Assembly: GCA_021325365.1 (NCBI GenBank)
Contig: JAJPHF010000013.1
Location: 43,220 to 107,219, forward strand
Length of the DNA stretch: 64,000 bases
From: Pseudomonadota bacterium
Lineage (GTDB): Bacteria; Chloroflexota; UBA6077; JAJPHF01
Reading direction: 5' to 3'
Part shown: one piece after another, positions 44,931 to 53,548 of the stretch
Layout: the number at the start of each line of letters is the position of its first letter
Position numbering within the stretch: the first letter of the stretch is position 1
Made by a program: the position numbers and the translations under genes
The notes under the pieces: generated by a model
What the model was told of the DNA's origin: nothing
Seen by the model: only the letters and a program-made list of their open reading frames with translations
The model's database searches: none

Positions 44931-47344
44931 GCGGCGAGACGATGCATGCGGTGCGCTACCACGGGCCGGGCGCGGGGCTGGTACTGGAAGAGGTCGCCGT
45001 GCCGACGCCGGGCGCGGGCGAGGCCGTCGTGCGGGTGGCGGCAGCGGGCGTCTGCCACACGGAGCTGCAGTTCCTGGCGGGCACGCTGAACCTGGGCGTG
45101 ACACCGCTCACGCTCGGCCACGAGATCGCCGGCACGGTGGAGCGCGTCGGGCCGGCGGTGCGCGCCGTGGCGCCGGGCGACCGGGTGGTCGTGTACTACT
45201 ACGCGCCGTGCGGCGAGTGTCGCTGGTGCGCGAGCGGCCAAGAGAACCTCTGCCCGAACACCGCCGAGCAGGTCGGCTTCACGGCCGACGGCGGGTTCGC
45301 GCCGTACGTCCGCGTGCCGGCCCACAACCTCGTGCCGGTCCCCGAGAGCCTGCCGCTCGACGAGGCGGCGACGGTCGGCTGCTCGGTCGCCACCGCGCTG
45401 CACGCCGTCCGTGCCGTGGCGGACGTGCGCCTGGGCGAGACAGCGGTCGTGTATGGCGTCGGCGCGGTCGGCTTCGCGCTGGTGCAGCTCGCGCGGCTGG
45501 CGGGAGCGCGCGTCATCGCGGTGGGCCGCACGCCCGAGAAGCTAGAGCTGGCGCGCGCGCTGGGCGCCGACGCCACGGTGAACGCGGCCGCGGAGGACCC
45601 CGTGGCGGCGGTGCTGGCGCTTACGGACGGCGAGGGCGCGGAGGTGGTGTTCGAGGGAGTCGCCAGCGCCGCGACGATGGACGACGCGGTGCGGATGCTG
45701 TGCCGGCGGGGGCGGCTGGTGTTCGTCGGCTACGGCGCCGATACGTTCGCGGTGAACCCCCTGCTGCTCGTGCTGCGCGAGGCGCGGGTGCTCGGCGCCG
45801 TGGGCAACACGCTGGCCGAGCTGCGCGAGGCGGTGGCGCTGGCGGCCAGCGGGCGGGTGCGCGCGGTCGTCGGCGCGCGCTGGCCGCTGGAGCAGGCAGA
45901 CGCGGCGCTGGCCGCGCTGCGCGCGGGCCGGGTCGTCGGGCGCGCGGTGCTGGAACCTACCCCATCCGGCCCCCCCTCCCTGAAGGGAAGGGGGGAGGAC
46001 CAACAGCGACCTAAGCCGTTCGTGCCGCCCAGCATCGCGCCGAGCCAGGTTATCCAGCCGCCAGCCTCCATCCTGGCTACTCAGTCGGCTTCGCCCGGGC
46101 CGCCTCGCCCTAGCGAGCTGGGACACGCGGACGACGAGGCGCGTACGAGTATCACTCCAGCCCCACCGCCCCCCTCAGCGACGGCCGCGCCAGCGGCCAC
46201 GTCATCCCCCTTCCCTGATAGGGAGGGGGACGGGAGGGTAGGTCACCCCCTCGAGCCCGAGCTGCTGGCCTTCATCGGCCGGGGCGTGGACGCGCCGCGC
46301 GACGACGACGAGTTCAGCGAGCTGGCGCTGCGGCTGTTCGCGTACCAGTTCGCGCACAACGCGCCGTACCGGAAGTATTGCGAGCGCAAGGGTGCCACGC
46401 CGGCGAGCGTGACGCGCTGGCAGGATATCCCGGCGGTGCCGATCGGCGCCTTCAAGGAGACGGTGCTGGCGTGCGAGCCGCCCGAGCAGGCCGTCGCCTG
46501 CTTCCAGTCGAGCGGCACGACCGGCGACAAGAAGAGCCAGCACTTCCACCCGAGCCTGGCCGTCTACGATCTCTCGGCCACGAGCAACTGGCAGGCGCAC
46601 CTGCTGCCCGAGGGCCAGCCCATGCGGCTGCTGGTGCTCAGCCTGCCGCGCGAGGACATGCCCAACTCGTCGCTCGCGCACTATCTCAGCCTGATGGTCG
46701 AGCGCTACGGGGCGCCGGGCAGCGGCTTCCTGCTGCGCGACGGGCGGCTCGACCTGGACGCCGTGCTGGCGGCGCTGCGCGCCAGCGAGGCGAGCGGCGA
46801 GCCGGTGGCGGTGCTCGGCACCAGCTTCGCCTTCGTCCACGTTTACGACGCGCTGAGCGAGCGCGGCTTGCGCTTCGCGCTGCCGCCGGGCAGCCGCATC
46901 ATGGACACGGGCGGCTTCAAGGGCCGCTCGCGCGAGGTGTCGCGCACGGAGCTGTTCGGCATGCTGCGCGACGCCTTCGGCGTGCCGCGCGACTACTGCG
47001 TCAACATGTACGGCCTGACCGAGCACAGCACGCAGTTCCTCGACGCCGTGCTGCGCAACCACCTACGCGGCGTCGTCGCGCCGCGCTACAAGACCGTACC
47101 GCCCTGGGCGCGCACGCGCGTGCTCGACCCCGAGACGCTGACCGACGTGCCGCCGGGCGAGATGGGCCTGCTCTGCCACTACGATCTGGCGAACCGCGCC
47201 TCGGCGCTGGCCGTGCTCACTGAGGACATCGGCTACGCGCTGGGCGAGGGCTTCGAGCTGGTGGGCCGCGCGCGCGGCGCCGAGGCGCGGGGCTGCTCGA
47301 TCGCCATCGACGAGCTGTTGAGCGCGACTCGCGGGGAGAGCTAG
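44927..47344 (+). CDS. Fusion of zinc alcohol dehydrogenase and LuxE-like acyl-protein synthetase
   Basis: Residues 1-345 are a zinc ADH: catalytic ligands in GVCHTE and LGHEIAG, structural Zn in CGECRWCASGQENLC, NAD(P) motif VYGVGAVGFALVQLA. Residues about 346-438 are a Pro-rich linker encoded by palindromic repeats. Residues about 440-805 are a LuxE-type acyl-adenylating domain with FQSSGTTGDKKSQHFH, FVHVYDAL, MDTGGFKGRSREV and NMYGLTEHS. LuxE activates a carboxylate as acyl-AMP and passes it as a thioester to LuxC, and ADH could reduce the aldehyde formed. The fusion seems to have arisen through repeat insertion. Confidence 0.88.
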   Translation: MSGETMHAVRYHGPGAGLVLEEVAVPTPGAGEAVVRVAAAGVCHTELQFLAGTLNLGVTPLTLGHEIAGTVERVGPAVRAVAPGDRVVVYYYAPCGECRWCASGQENLCPNTAEQVGFTADGGFAPYVRVPAHNLVPVPESLPLDEAATVGCSVATALHAVRAVADVRLGETAVVYGVGAVGFALVQLARLAGARVIAVGRTPEKLELARALGADATVNAAAEDPVAAVLALTDGEGAEVVFEGVASAATMDDAVRMLCRRGRLVFVGYGADTFAVNPLLLVLREARVLGAVGNTLAELREAVALAASGRVRAVVGARWPLEQADAALAALRAGRVVGRAVLEPTPSGPPSLKGRGEDQQRPKPFVPPSIAPSQVIQPPASILATQSASPGPPRPSELGHADDEARTSITPAPPPPSATAAPAATSSPFPDREGDGRVGHPLEPELLAFIGRGVDAPRDDDEFSELALRLFAYQFAHNAPYRKYCERKGATPASVTRWQDIPAVPIGAFKETVLACEPPEQAVACFQSSGTTGDKKSQHFHPSLAVYDLSATSNWQAHLLPEGQPMRLLVLSLPREDMPNSSLAHYLSLMVERYGAPGSGFLLRDGRLDLDAVLAALRASEASGEPVAVLGTSFAFVHVYDALSERGLRFALPPGSRIMDTGGFKGRSREVSRTELFGMLRDAFGVPRDYCVNMYGLTEHSTQFLDAVLRNHLRGVVAPRYKTVPPWARTRVLDPETLTDVPPGEMGLLCHYDLANRASALAVLTEDIGYALGEGFELVGRARGAEARGCSIAIDELLSATRGES
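45968..45998. repeat. Palindromic C/G-run element inside the ADH-LuxE gene, first
   Basis: CCCCCCTCCCT and GGGAAGGGGGG flank TGAA in a palindrome like those at 3803 and 5692. It is translated as PPSLKGRGE and marks the exact end of the ADH domain. Confidence 0.7.
46205..46229. repeat. Palindromic C/G-run element inside the ADH-LuxE gene, second
   Basis: CCCCCTTCCCT, GATA and GGGAGGGGG form the palindrome. It is translated as SPFPDREGDGR and ends just before the LuxE domain. Together with the copy at 45968 it brackets the whole linker. Confidence 0.7.
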
Positions 47345-47345
47345 C

Positions 47346-49262
47346 GTGCTGGACGAGCGCACCGACACCGTCACCCCCGCGGGAACAGCGATGGGAGAGA
47401 GTGCCGCAGGCGGCCCCCTCTCCCCCTGGGAGATGGCGGGGGGCGAGGGCCCGTCCCCCACGGCGACCGCTCGCCCAGTGGAACCCCCTCACCCTAACCC
47501 TCTCCCAGGGGGAGAGGGGACAGGACGCCCGCTCTCTAACCACCTCTCAGGAGGGCAGGTCGCTAGCTCAACCACTCAGCACTCAGCACTCAGCCCTCAG
47601 CCCTTCGACGCCTACTGGCTGCCGGGGCTGCAGGCGGACGAGGTGGCGGAGTGGCGCAGGCTGACGTTCGGGGCGGGGCCGGAGGTGGCGCTGCGGGTGC
47701 CGGTGCTCACGCCGATGGGACTGGCGGCCGTGATGGCGCGGGCGGCGTCGGCGCGCGACGCGTATCTCGCCGAGACGCCGGTGGCGCAGGTGGTGGCATC
47801 GATCGACCGCGCGGTGAGCCGGTGGCTCGATCCGTTCTCGCGCTGGCGGCGGCTGGCCGAGCGGGCGCTCCCAGCGATCACCGGCTACAGCGCACCGATG
47901 GTGCGGAAGGGACTGCCGGGCTACCTCGCCACCTTCCGCCGCGAGAACCTCTGGCGCCTGCTGGAGGCCGAGCTGGGCGACCCGCGCTACCTGGACGGCT
48001 TCCAGCCGCGCGGGCGGCTCGGCGGGCGCAGCCGCGCCTATGGGCCACGCCTGGCAACCCACGTCTTCGCCGGCAACGTGCCCGGCCTGCCCGCGCAGAG
48101 CCTCGTCGCGGCGCTGCTCGCCAAGGCGGCGTGTCTGGGCAAGGCGGCATCCGAGGAGCCGCTGTTCCCGGCGCTGTTCGCCGCCTCGCTCGCCGAGGTC
48201 GACCCGCGCCTCGGCGCCTGCCTGGCCGTCGCCTGGTGGCCGGGTGGCACCGCGCCGCTGGAGGCCGTCGCCTTCGGCCAGGCCGATGCCGTGATCGCGT
48301 ATGGCAGCGAGGCTACCATCGAGAGCATCCGCGCGCGGGTAGCGCCCGGCACGCGGTTCGTCGCCTACAACCACAAGCTAAGCTTCGGCGTGATCGGGCG
48401 GGAGGCGCTGGCGCCCGACCAGATAGCGGATACGGCGGCGCGGGCGGCCTACGACGCCGCCAAGTACGACCAGCAAGGCTGCCTGTCGCCGCACCTGTTC
48501 TACGTCGAGCGCGGTGGGGCCATGTCGCCCCGCGCCTTCGCGGCCGCGCTGGCGCGGGCGATGGCCGCGGCTGAGCAAGCGATGCCGCGGGGCCGGCTCA
48601 CGCTCGACGAGGCGGCGGCGATCCGCGAGGCGCGGACGAGTGCCGAGGTGCGGGCGCTGGCCGACGACGCGGTCGCGGTCCACGCCAGCGACGGCAGCGC
48701 GGCCTGGACGGTCATCTACGAGGAGGACCCGACCTTCGCCGCGTCGTGCCTGAACCGTACCGTGCGAGTGAAGCCGGTGGACGACGCGCTGGCGGTGCCC
48801 GCGCTGCTCGGGCCGGTACAGCGGTACCTGCAGACAGCGGGCGTGGCGCTGCCCGAGCCGCGGCTGCTGGCATTGGCCGACCGTCTCGGCCGGCTGGGGT
48901 TGGACCGCGTCTGCCCGCTCGGCCAGATGCCCGACCCCTCGCCGGGCTGGCATCACGACGGGCGGTACAACGTGCTGGACCTGCTGCGCTGGACGGACGT
49001 GGAGGCGCCGACCAGCGCGGGCCGTTGGGAGTTCGAGCACCCGGACGCTGGGATCTACGGGGTGACGCGATGGGACCCCCTCCCCCACCCCCCTCCCCCC
49101 ATAGGGGGCGGGGGCTTCCCGGTGGGGATGGCCCCGGCGTCCTCCCCCCTTCCCTTTAGGGAGGGGGGGCCCGGGGTTAGGTCCGCCCCGGCGTCCTCCC
49201 CCCTTTCCCCGATGGAGGTGAGGGGGCAGGGGGGAGAGGGGCCAGCCGATGACGGCTACTAG
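47346..49262 (+). CDS. LuxC-like acyl-CoA/acyl-protein reductase with repeat-encoded tails
   Basis: The 638-residue protein has a LuxC-type aldehyde-dehydrogenase-fold core at about residues 87-575: THVFAGNVPGLPAQSLVAALLAKA, VAWWPGGTAPLEAVAF, ADAVIAYGSEATIESIRARV, and the catalytic Cys in YDQQGCLSPHLFYV (about 379). LuxC takes an acyl thioester from LuxE and reduces it with NADPH to the aldehyde. Both ends (about 1-85 and 577-638) are translated palindromic and heptamer repeats such as PHPNPLPGGEG and TQHSALS. GTG 47346 starts 1 bp after the fusion gene; the 3' end overlaps the ATPase gene by 14 bp. Confidence 0.87.
   Translation: MLDERTDTVTPAGTAMGESAAGGPLSPWEMAGGEGPSPTATARPVEPPHPNPLPGGEGTGRPLSNHLSGGQVASSTTQHSALSPQPFDAYWLPGLQADEVAEWRRLTFGAGPEVALRVPVLTPMGLAAVMARAASARDAYLAETPVAQVVASIDRAVSRWLDPFSRWRRLAERALPAITGYSAPMVRKGLPGYLATFRRENLWRLLEAELGDPRYLDGFQPRGRLGGRSRAYGPRLATHVFAGNVPGLPAQSLVAALLAKAACLGKAASEEPLFPALFAASLAEVDPRLGACLAVAWWPGGTAPLEAVAFGQADAVIAYGSEATIESIRARVAPGTRFVAYNHKLSFGVIGREALAPDQIADTAARAAYDAAKYDQQGCLSPHLFYVERGGAMSPRAFAAALARAMAAAEQAMPRGRLTLDEAAAIREARTSAEVRALADDAVAVHASDGSAAWTVIYEEDPTFAASCLNRTVRVKPVDDALAVPALLGPVQRYLQTAGVALPEPRLLALADRLGRLGLDRVCPLGQMPDPSPGWHHDGRYNVLDLLRWTDVEAPTSAGRWEFEHPDAGIYGVTRWDPLPHPPPPIGGGGFPVGMAPASSPLPFREGGPGVRSAPASSPLSPMEVRGQGGEGPADDGY
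47415..47601. repeat. Palindromic elements plus ACTCAGC heptamers in the 5' part of luxC-like gene
   Basis: A C/G palindrome lies near 47415-47450. A longer one at 47484-47519 has CCCCCTCACCCTAACCC and a CTCTCCC/GGGAGAG stem. Four tandem heptamers (three ACTCAGC and one CCTCAGC) fill 47574-47601. All are in frame and code for the first 85 residues. Confidence 0.75.
49075..49236. repeat. Three palindromic C/G-run elements at the luxC-like 3' end
   Basis: Elements at about 49075-49117, 49139-49185 and 49193-49236 are C-runs followed by G-runs with short A/T loops (CATA, TTTA, GATG). A shared GGGGTTAGGTCCG also occurs at 5764. They encode the last 60 residues of the reductase and carry the ribosome-binding region of the ATPase gene. 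Confidence 0.75.
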
Positions 49263-50055
49263 TCTGCCGCCGATCGGCCAAGCCGCCGCCGCAAGCGCCC
49301 CGCCGGAGATCGCGGTCGAGGGCGTGCGCCACGTGTTCGCCGCCGGGGGCGAGCTGGTGGCGCTGGACGGCGTAGACCTCACGGTGGCGCCGGGCGAGTT
49401 CGTGGCGCTGGTGGGCGAGAGCGGCTGCGGCAAGTCCACGCTGCTACGACTGATCGCGGGGCTGCTCGCGCCGACCGCGGGCCGCGTGACGCTGGGCGGG
49501 GCGCCCGTGGACGGGCCGCGCGCGGACGTGGCGCTGGTGTTCCAGCGCTCGGTGCTGCTGGAGTGGCGCACGGTGCTGGACAACGTCCTGCTGCCAGTGG
49601 AGGTCCGCGGGCTGCCGCGCGGTGGATACACCGCGGAGGCGCGTGCGCTGCTGGCCGCGCTGGGCCTGGCGGGCTTCGAGGGGCGCCGGCCGCGCCAGCT
49701 CTCGGGCGGTATGCAGCAGCGCGTGGCGCTGGCGCAGGCGCTGCTCCTCCAGCCGGCCGTGCTGCTGCTCGACGAGCCGTTCGGCGCGCTCGACGCCATC
49801 ACCCGCGAGCAGCTCAATCTGGAGCTGCTGGGTCTGTGGGAGGTGCGGCGCAGCAGCGTCGTCTTCGTCACCCACGACCTGGCGGAAGCAGTGTTCCTGG
49901 CCGACCGCGTGGTGCTCATGACGCGGCGCCCCGGGCGGGTGGCGGCTAGCTTCCCCGTGCCGCTGCCGCGCCCGCGCACGCTCGACCTGCGCTACAGCGC
50001 GGCCTTCGCCGATCTGTGCCGCGACGTGAAGCACGCGATGGCTAGCGAGTGCTGA
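49249..50055 (+). CDS. ABC transporter ATPase (SsuB/TauB/ThiZ-like)
   Basis: The 268-residue ATPase has Walker A GESGCGKSTLLRLIAG, a Q-loop in VALVFQRSVLLEW, signature LSGGMQQRVALAQALLL, Walker B VLLLDEPFGALD and the His switch FVTHDLAEAVF. It energises import together with the permease and the binding proteins encoded upstream. It overlaps the reductase gene by 14 bp, so it belongs to the same riboswitch-controlled operon. Confidence 0.95.
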   Translation: MTATSLPPIGQAAAASAPPEIAVEGVRHVFAAGGELVALDGVDLTVAPGEFVALVGESGCGKSTLLRLIAGLLAPTAGRVTLGGAPVDGPRADVALVFQRSVLLEWRTVLDNVLLPVEVRGLPRGGYTAEARALLAALGLAGFEGRRPRQLSGGMQQRVALAQALLLQPAVLLLDEPFGALDAITREQLNLELLGLWEVRRSSVVFVTHDLAEAVFLADRVVLMTRRPGRVAASFPVPLPRPRTLDLRYSAAFADLCRDVKHAMASEC

Positions 50056-50096
50056 GTGACCGTCAAGTGCTGAGTGGGGAGTAATGAGCGCTGAGT
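50051..50096. repeat. Inverted-orientation heptamers (GCTGAGT), three units
   Basis: GCTGAGT occurs at 50051-50057, 50069-50075 and 50090-50096, the reverse complement of ACTCAGC. They surround the junction between the ATPase and permease genes, including the permease start. Confidence 0.7.
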
Positions 50097-51007
50097 TAGA
50101 GTCGTCGCGGGGCCGATCCCCCGCGACCCACGAGGCGGCCATCTCCGCCACCGGACCGTCCGCGGCTGGCAGGGCGCAGCAAGCGGCGCCCCTGCACGAG
50201 CGTGACGCCAACGACCTCCCAGCGGCAGGTCGCGGGAGGCGGCGCCCGACTCAGCACTCAGCACTGGCGCTCTCGCTGGCCCTACTCGTGGCGCTGCTCG
50301 CCGCCTGGGAGGCTTTCGTGCGCCTGCGCGGGCTGTCGCCGCTCGTGCTGCCACCGCCGGGCGCCGTGGCCGCGAAGCTCGCGGAGCAGCTGGCGAGCGG
50401 CGCACTGCTGCCCCATACGGCGACGACTCTCGCGGAGATCCTCCTGGGCTTCGCGCTGGGCGCCGCGCTCGGCGTCGGCAGCGGCGCGCTGGTCGCCCAC
50501 TCGCCGCTGCTGCGCCGCGTGCTGACGCCGTACCTGATCGCCTCGCAGGCCATGCCGAAGCTGGCCTTGGCGCCGCTGTTCGTGCTCTGGCTCGGCTACG
50601 ACCTGACGCCCAAGGTCGTCATCACCGCGCTGATCGCCTTTTTCCCGCTGTTCGAGAACACGGTCGTCGGGCTGAACGAGGTGGCGCCGGAGAAGCTGGA
50701 GCTGTTCCGCATGCTACGGGCGAGCGCCTGGCAGACGTTCGTGAAGCTGCGCGTGCCGAGCGCCCTGCCCTACCTATTCGCGGGCCTGCGGGTGGCGATG
50801 GTGCTGAGCGTGGTCGGGGCGGTGGTGGGCGAGTACGTGGGCGCGAACCGCGGGCTGGGCGCCCTGATCATCGCCTCGCAGGGCACCATGGACACCACGC
50901 TGATGTTCGCCGTGATCCTGCTCCTAACCCTGCTCGGGGTCGGACTGTACCTCGGGGTAGTGGCGGTGGAGCGGCGCGTCCTCCGTTGGCAGTGGGAAGA
51001 CTCCTGA
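50084..51007 (+). CDS. ABC transporter permease (SsuC/ThiX-like)
   Basis: This 307-residue membrane protein has about six hydrophobic segments (LALSLALLVALLAAWEAFV; ALGAALGVGSGALVAHS). Its BPD_transp_1 coupling motif runs through LFRMLRASAWQTFVKLRVPSALPYLFAGLRVA. It forms the channel for the thiamine-related or other ligand. The first 55 residues are low complexity and include the repeat-encoded PTQHSAL (heptamers at 50249-50262). ATG 50084 lies within the inverted heptamer cluster; a later start cannot be excluded. Confidence 0.93.
   Translation: MSAELESSRGRSPATHEAAISATGPSAAGRAQQAAPLHERDANDLPAAGRGRRRPTQHSALALSLALLVALLAAWEAFVRLRGLSPLVLPPPGAVAAKLAEQLASGALLPHTATTLAEILLGFALGAALGVGSGALVAHSPLLRRVLTPYLIASQAMPKLALAPLFVLWLGYDLTPKVVITALIAFFPLFENTVVGLNEVAPEKLELFRMLRASAWQTFVKLRVPSALPYLFAGLRVAMVLSVVGAVVGEYVGANRGLGALIIASQGTMDTTLMFAVILLLTLLGVGLYLGVVAVERRVLRWQWEDS
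50249..50262. repeat. Heptamer repeat ACTCAGC, two units
   Basis: Two perfect tandem ACTCAGC units lie in the 5' part of the permease gene, just before its first membrane segment. Confidence 0.75.
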
Positions 51008-51019
51008 GCGATCGCCGGC

Positions 51020-51047
51020 CGGCCGCCGCGGCACCGTGCGGCGGCCG
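51020..51047 (+). terminator. Hairpin after the permease gene (operon end)
   Basis: CGGCCGCCGC (51020-51029) pairs perfectly with 51038-51047 around loop GGCACCGT, 12 bp after the permease stop. No T-run follows, so termination may be factor-dependent. Confidence 0.5.
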
Positions 51048-51199
51048 CCTGTCCTCGCGCGACGACCGCGTGTGATCATCCCCAGGCGCATAGTTCCCCG
51101 AACGCGCATGAGGCGAGTGCTACAATGGGTGGGGCAATTTTCCCGCCCAGCACATTCTCGGCTGCGTCTTGCACCCACCTTTCGCCTGAGGAGGCTTGT

Positions 51200-53293
51200 A
51201 TGCCCTGCCACCGCGCCCGGCGCCGCGGCTTGCTCATGGCCGCCGCGCTCGTTCTGAGCCTGGCGTTGCCGCTCGCCGCGCGGCCCACGCCGGCGGCGGC
51301 CCAGGCGCCCGGGCTGCAGCTCGTCGTCGAGCAGCCCACCGCCGGCAGCGACGCGCTGGAGACTATCGTCATCGGCGGCTGGGCGGTCGATACCACGAGC
51401 AGCAGTGGCACCGGAATCGGCCCGGATGGGGTAGAGATCTGGCTGGGGCCAGCCGACAGCGGCCAGCTCCTGGGCACAGCCGGCTACGGGGACCCGCGGC
51501 CCGAGATCGCGGACCGGCTGGGCAATCAGCGCTACCTCGCCTCCGGCTTCCGCTACTTCTGGAATAGCTGCGATGCCCCGCCGGGGCCGAACACGCTCAC
51601 GGTCCGCGCCACGAGCAGCGCCGCCGGCAACCGCACGACCGCGGTCAGCGTGCCGATCACGGTGAACGCTTGCAGCATGGACCTGGGCGATAGCGTAACC
51701 GGCCAGGTGTTTACGGCAGGCCCGGGCGACTCGTGGACATTCGACGGTACCGCCGGCGAGCGGGTAGCGATCACCCTCGACGGCGTGAACGGCTGGGATA
51801 CGCTGCTGGAGCTGATCGCGCCCGACGGCAGCCGCGAGGACGTGGACGACGACGGGGGCTACGATCTGAACTCGTGGCTGTCGCGCCACCTGAACCAGAC
51901 CGGCCGCTATACGGTCATCGCGCGCCCGTTCAGCAACGAGGGCTGCACGGGCGACTACGTCGTGATGGGCTGGATGGGCCCGCCCGAGCGCAGCGACCCG
52001 AACAGCGCGGCGGCCGCGCTCGGGACGGCCGCGCAGTTCACCTACCGCGCGTCGCTGCGCGAGTTTGGCGAGCGCCAGGCGTGGACCTTCACCGGCGAGC
52101 AGGGCAACGAGCTGATCCTCTACTTGCCGCGCAACGTGGGCAGCCGCCTCGACCCGTTCATCGAGCTGCAAGGGCCCGATGGCCAGGTCCTCGCGCGTGA
52201 CGATGATAGTGGCGGCGGCCTCAACTCGTTCCTGCAAGGCGTCCTCCCGCAGGGCGGCACCTACACGCTCAACGTCTTCTCGGCGCGCGACGACTGCGGC
52301 GGCGAGTACCGGCTGAGCGTGGAGCGCGACTGGGGCGCGCAGAGCCGGCTGCGCGGCGACCTGGCGGTGGGCGACACCACCTCGGGCAGCCTGGACCTCG
52401 ACACGCGCCGCGACGTCTGGTCGTTCCCGGCGACGGCGGGCGAGCGCATGACCTTCACGCTCAACACCAACGGCCCCACCCGCCTGCAGATCGCCGCCCC
52501 CGACGGTAGCTGGGAGCAGACGCGGTCGACGCGGGGCCGACCGCTGGGGCTGTCCTTCGAGCCGGCCCAAACGGGCACCTATCAGGCGGTCGTGTTCGTG
52601 GATAGCAGCCGGCCCGTCGACTACGACATGACGCTGGAGCGCGGCTTCGGGCGCCTGGTCAACGAAAAGGGCCCCGCCGCGCTCGGCCAGCCGATCTCGG
52701 GCGAGATCGTCTACGCCGAGGGGCGCGACCTGTACACGTTCCAGGGGCGTCAGGGCCAGCAAGTGCGTATCGCCCTGGACCGGCCCGGGCGGAGCCAGCT
52801 TGACCCTTATCTGGAGCTGCGCGACCCGACCGGCCGCACGATCGCCGAAGACGACGACAGCGGCGGCGACCTGAACTCGCTGATCCAGATCGCGCTGCCT
52901 AGCACCGGTCAGTACACCATCGTGGCGCACGGCGTTGGCGACACAGCCGGTCCGTACGTTCTCACCGTGACGCTGAGCGGCGAGGGCGGGCCGAGCACGG
53001 GGCCGTCGCCGACGCCCGGGCCGGGTGGGCCGTCGCCCGCTGGCCCGAGCCCGACGACGCCCAGCGGCCCTGGCCCGGCGCCCAGCGATCCGGGCACGAC
53101 GCCGAACGGCCCCGGCACCGTCCCCAACGGTCCGGGCATCGCGCCTGGCCCCGGCCCTTCGCCGAGCGGCCCGGGCATCGCACCCGGGCCAGGCCCAGCG
53201 CCCAGCGGCCCGGGCAACAGCCCATCTCAGGAGCCGACCCCGCGGCCAACGGTGCCGCCGACTGGGCCGCCTCCCAGCGGTCCCGGCCGCTAG
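51200..53293 (+). CDS. Secreted multi-domain protein with PPC-type beta repeats and Pro/Gly/Ser-rich tail
   Basis: The 697-residue protein has a signal peptide (RRRGLLMAAALVLSLALPLAARPTPAAA). An Ig-like domain with GGWAVDTTSSSGTG is shared with the subtilase at 3868. About four bacterial pre-peptidase C-terminal-like repeats follow, each with a WTF(D/T)G..G(E/N) strand and dDDSGGxLNS..L...G.YT turns. The last 100 residues are PSPSGPGIAPGP-type repeats, likely a cell-wall or extended stalk. No catalytic domain is seen; adhesion or surface binding is plausible. ATG 51200 follows GAGGAGG by six bases. Confidence 0.82.
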   Translation: MPCHRARRRGLLMAAALVLSLALPLAARPTPAAAQAPGLQLVVEQPTAGSDALETIVIGGWAVDTTSSSGTGIGPDGVEIWLGPADSGQLLGTAGYGDPRPEIADRLGNQRYLASGFRYFWNSCDAPPGPNTLTVRATSSAAGNRTTAVSVPITVNACSMDLGDSVTGQVFTAGPGDSWTFDGTAGERVAITLDGVNGWDTLLELIAPDGSREDVDDDGGYDLNSWLSRHLNQTGRYTVIARPFSNEGCTGDYVVMGWMGPPERSDPNSAAAALGTAAQFTYRASLREFGERQAWTFTGEQGNELILYLPRNVGSRLDPFIELQGPDGQVLARDDDSGGGLNSFLQGVLPQGGTYTLNVFSARDDCGGEYRLSVERDWGAQSRLRGDLAVGDTTSGSLDLDTRRDVWSFPATAGERMTFTLNTNGPTRLQIAAPDGSWEQTRSTRGRPLGLSFEPAQTGTYQAVVFVDSSRPVDYDMTLERGFGRLVNEKGPAALGQPISGEIVYAEGRDLYTFQGRQGQQVRIALDRPGRSQLDPYLELRDPTGRTIAEDDDSGGDLNSLIQIALPSTGQYTIVAHGVGDTAGPYVLTVTLSGEGGPSTGPSPTPGPGGPSPAGPSPTTPSGPGPAPSDPGTTPNGPGTVPNGPGIAPGPGPSPSGPGIAPGPGPAPSGPGNSPSQEPTPRPTVPPTGPPPSGPGR

Positions 53294-53313
53294 GGCTTCG
53301 TCACAGGTAGTCT

Positions 53314-53343
53314 GCCATGTGTTGTGAGTTCACAACATATGGC
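53314..53343 (+). terminator. Hairpin after the PPC protein gene
   Basis: A 14-bp stem (53314-53327 with 53330-53343, one G-T wobble) has a GT turn, AT-richer than its surroundings. It starts 20 bp after the stop. No T-run follows. Confidence 0.5.
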
Positions 53344-53548
53344 GATGCGCCGGTGACAGGCCGCTAGTCTCCTGGCACGCGACGGCGGGGCGAGTGGCCC
53401 GGGCGTATCGTCCGCGCCACTCGCCCCGCCGTCTGCCCAGGCCGCGCTGAAGACGAACGCCGGGCAGGGCCGTTCGGGCGATGCCCTGCCCGCGGCGCTA
53501 CAATGCCTTGAGGGTCGCGACCGCCACACGCAAAGGGGGGGCCAGGCG

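Noticed and set aside
47574..47601. Phage attachment site or CRISPR remnant
   Set aside because: Simple heptamer tandem repeats without integrase, spacers or tRNA gene nearby.
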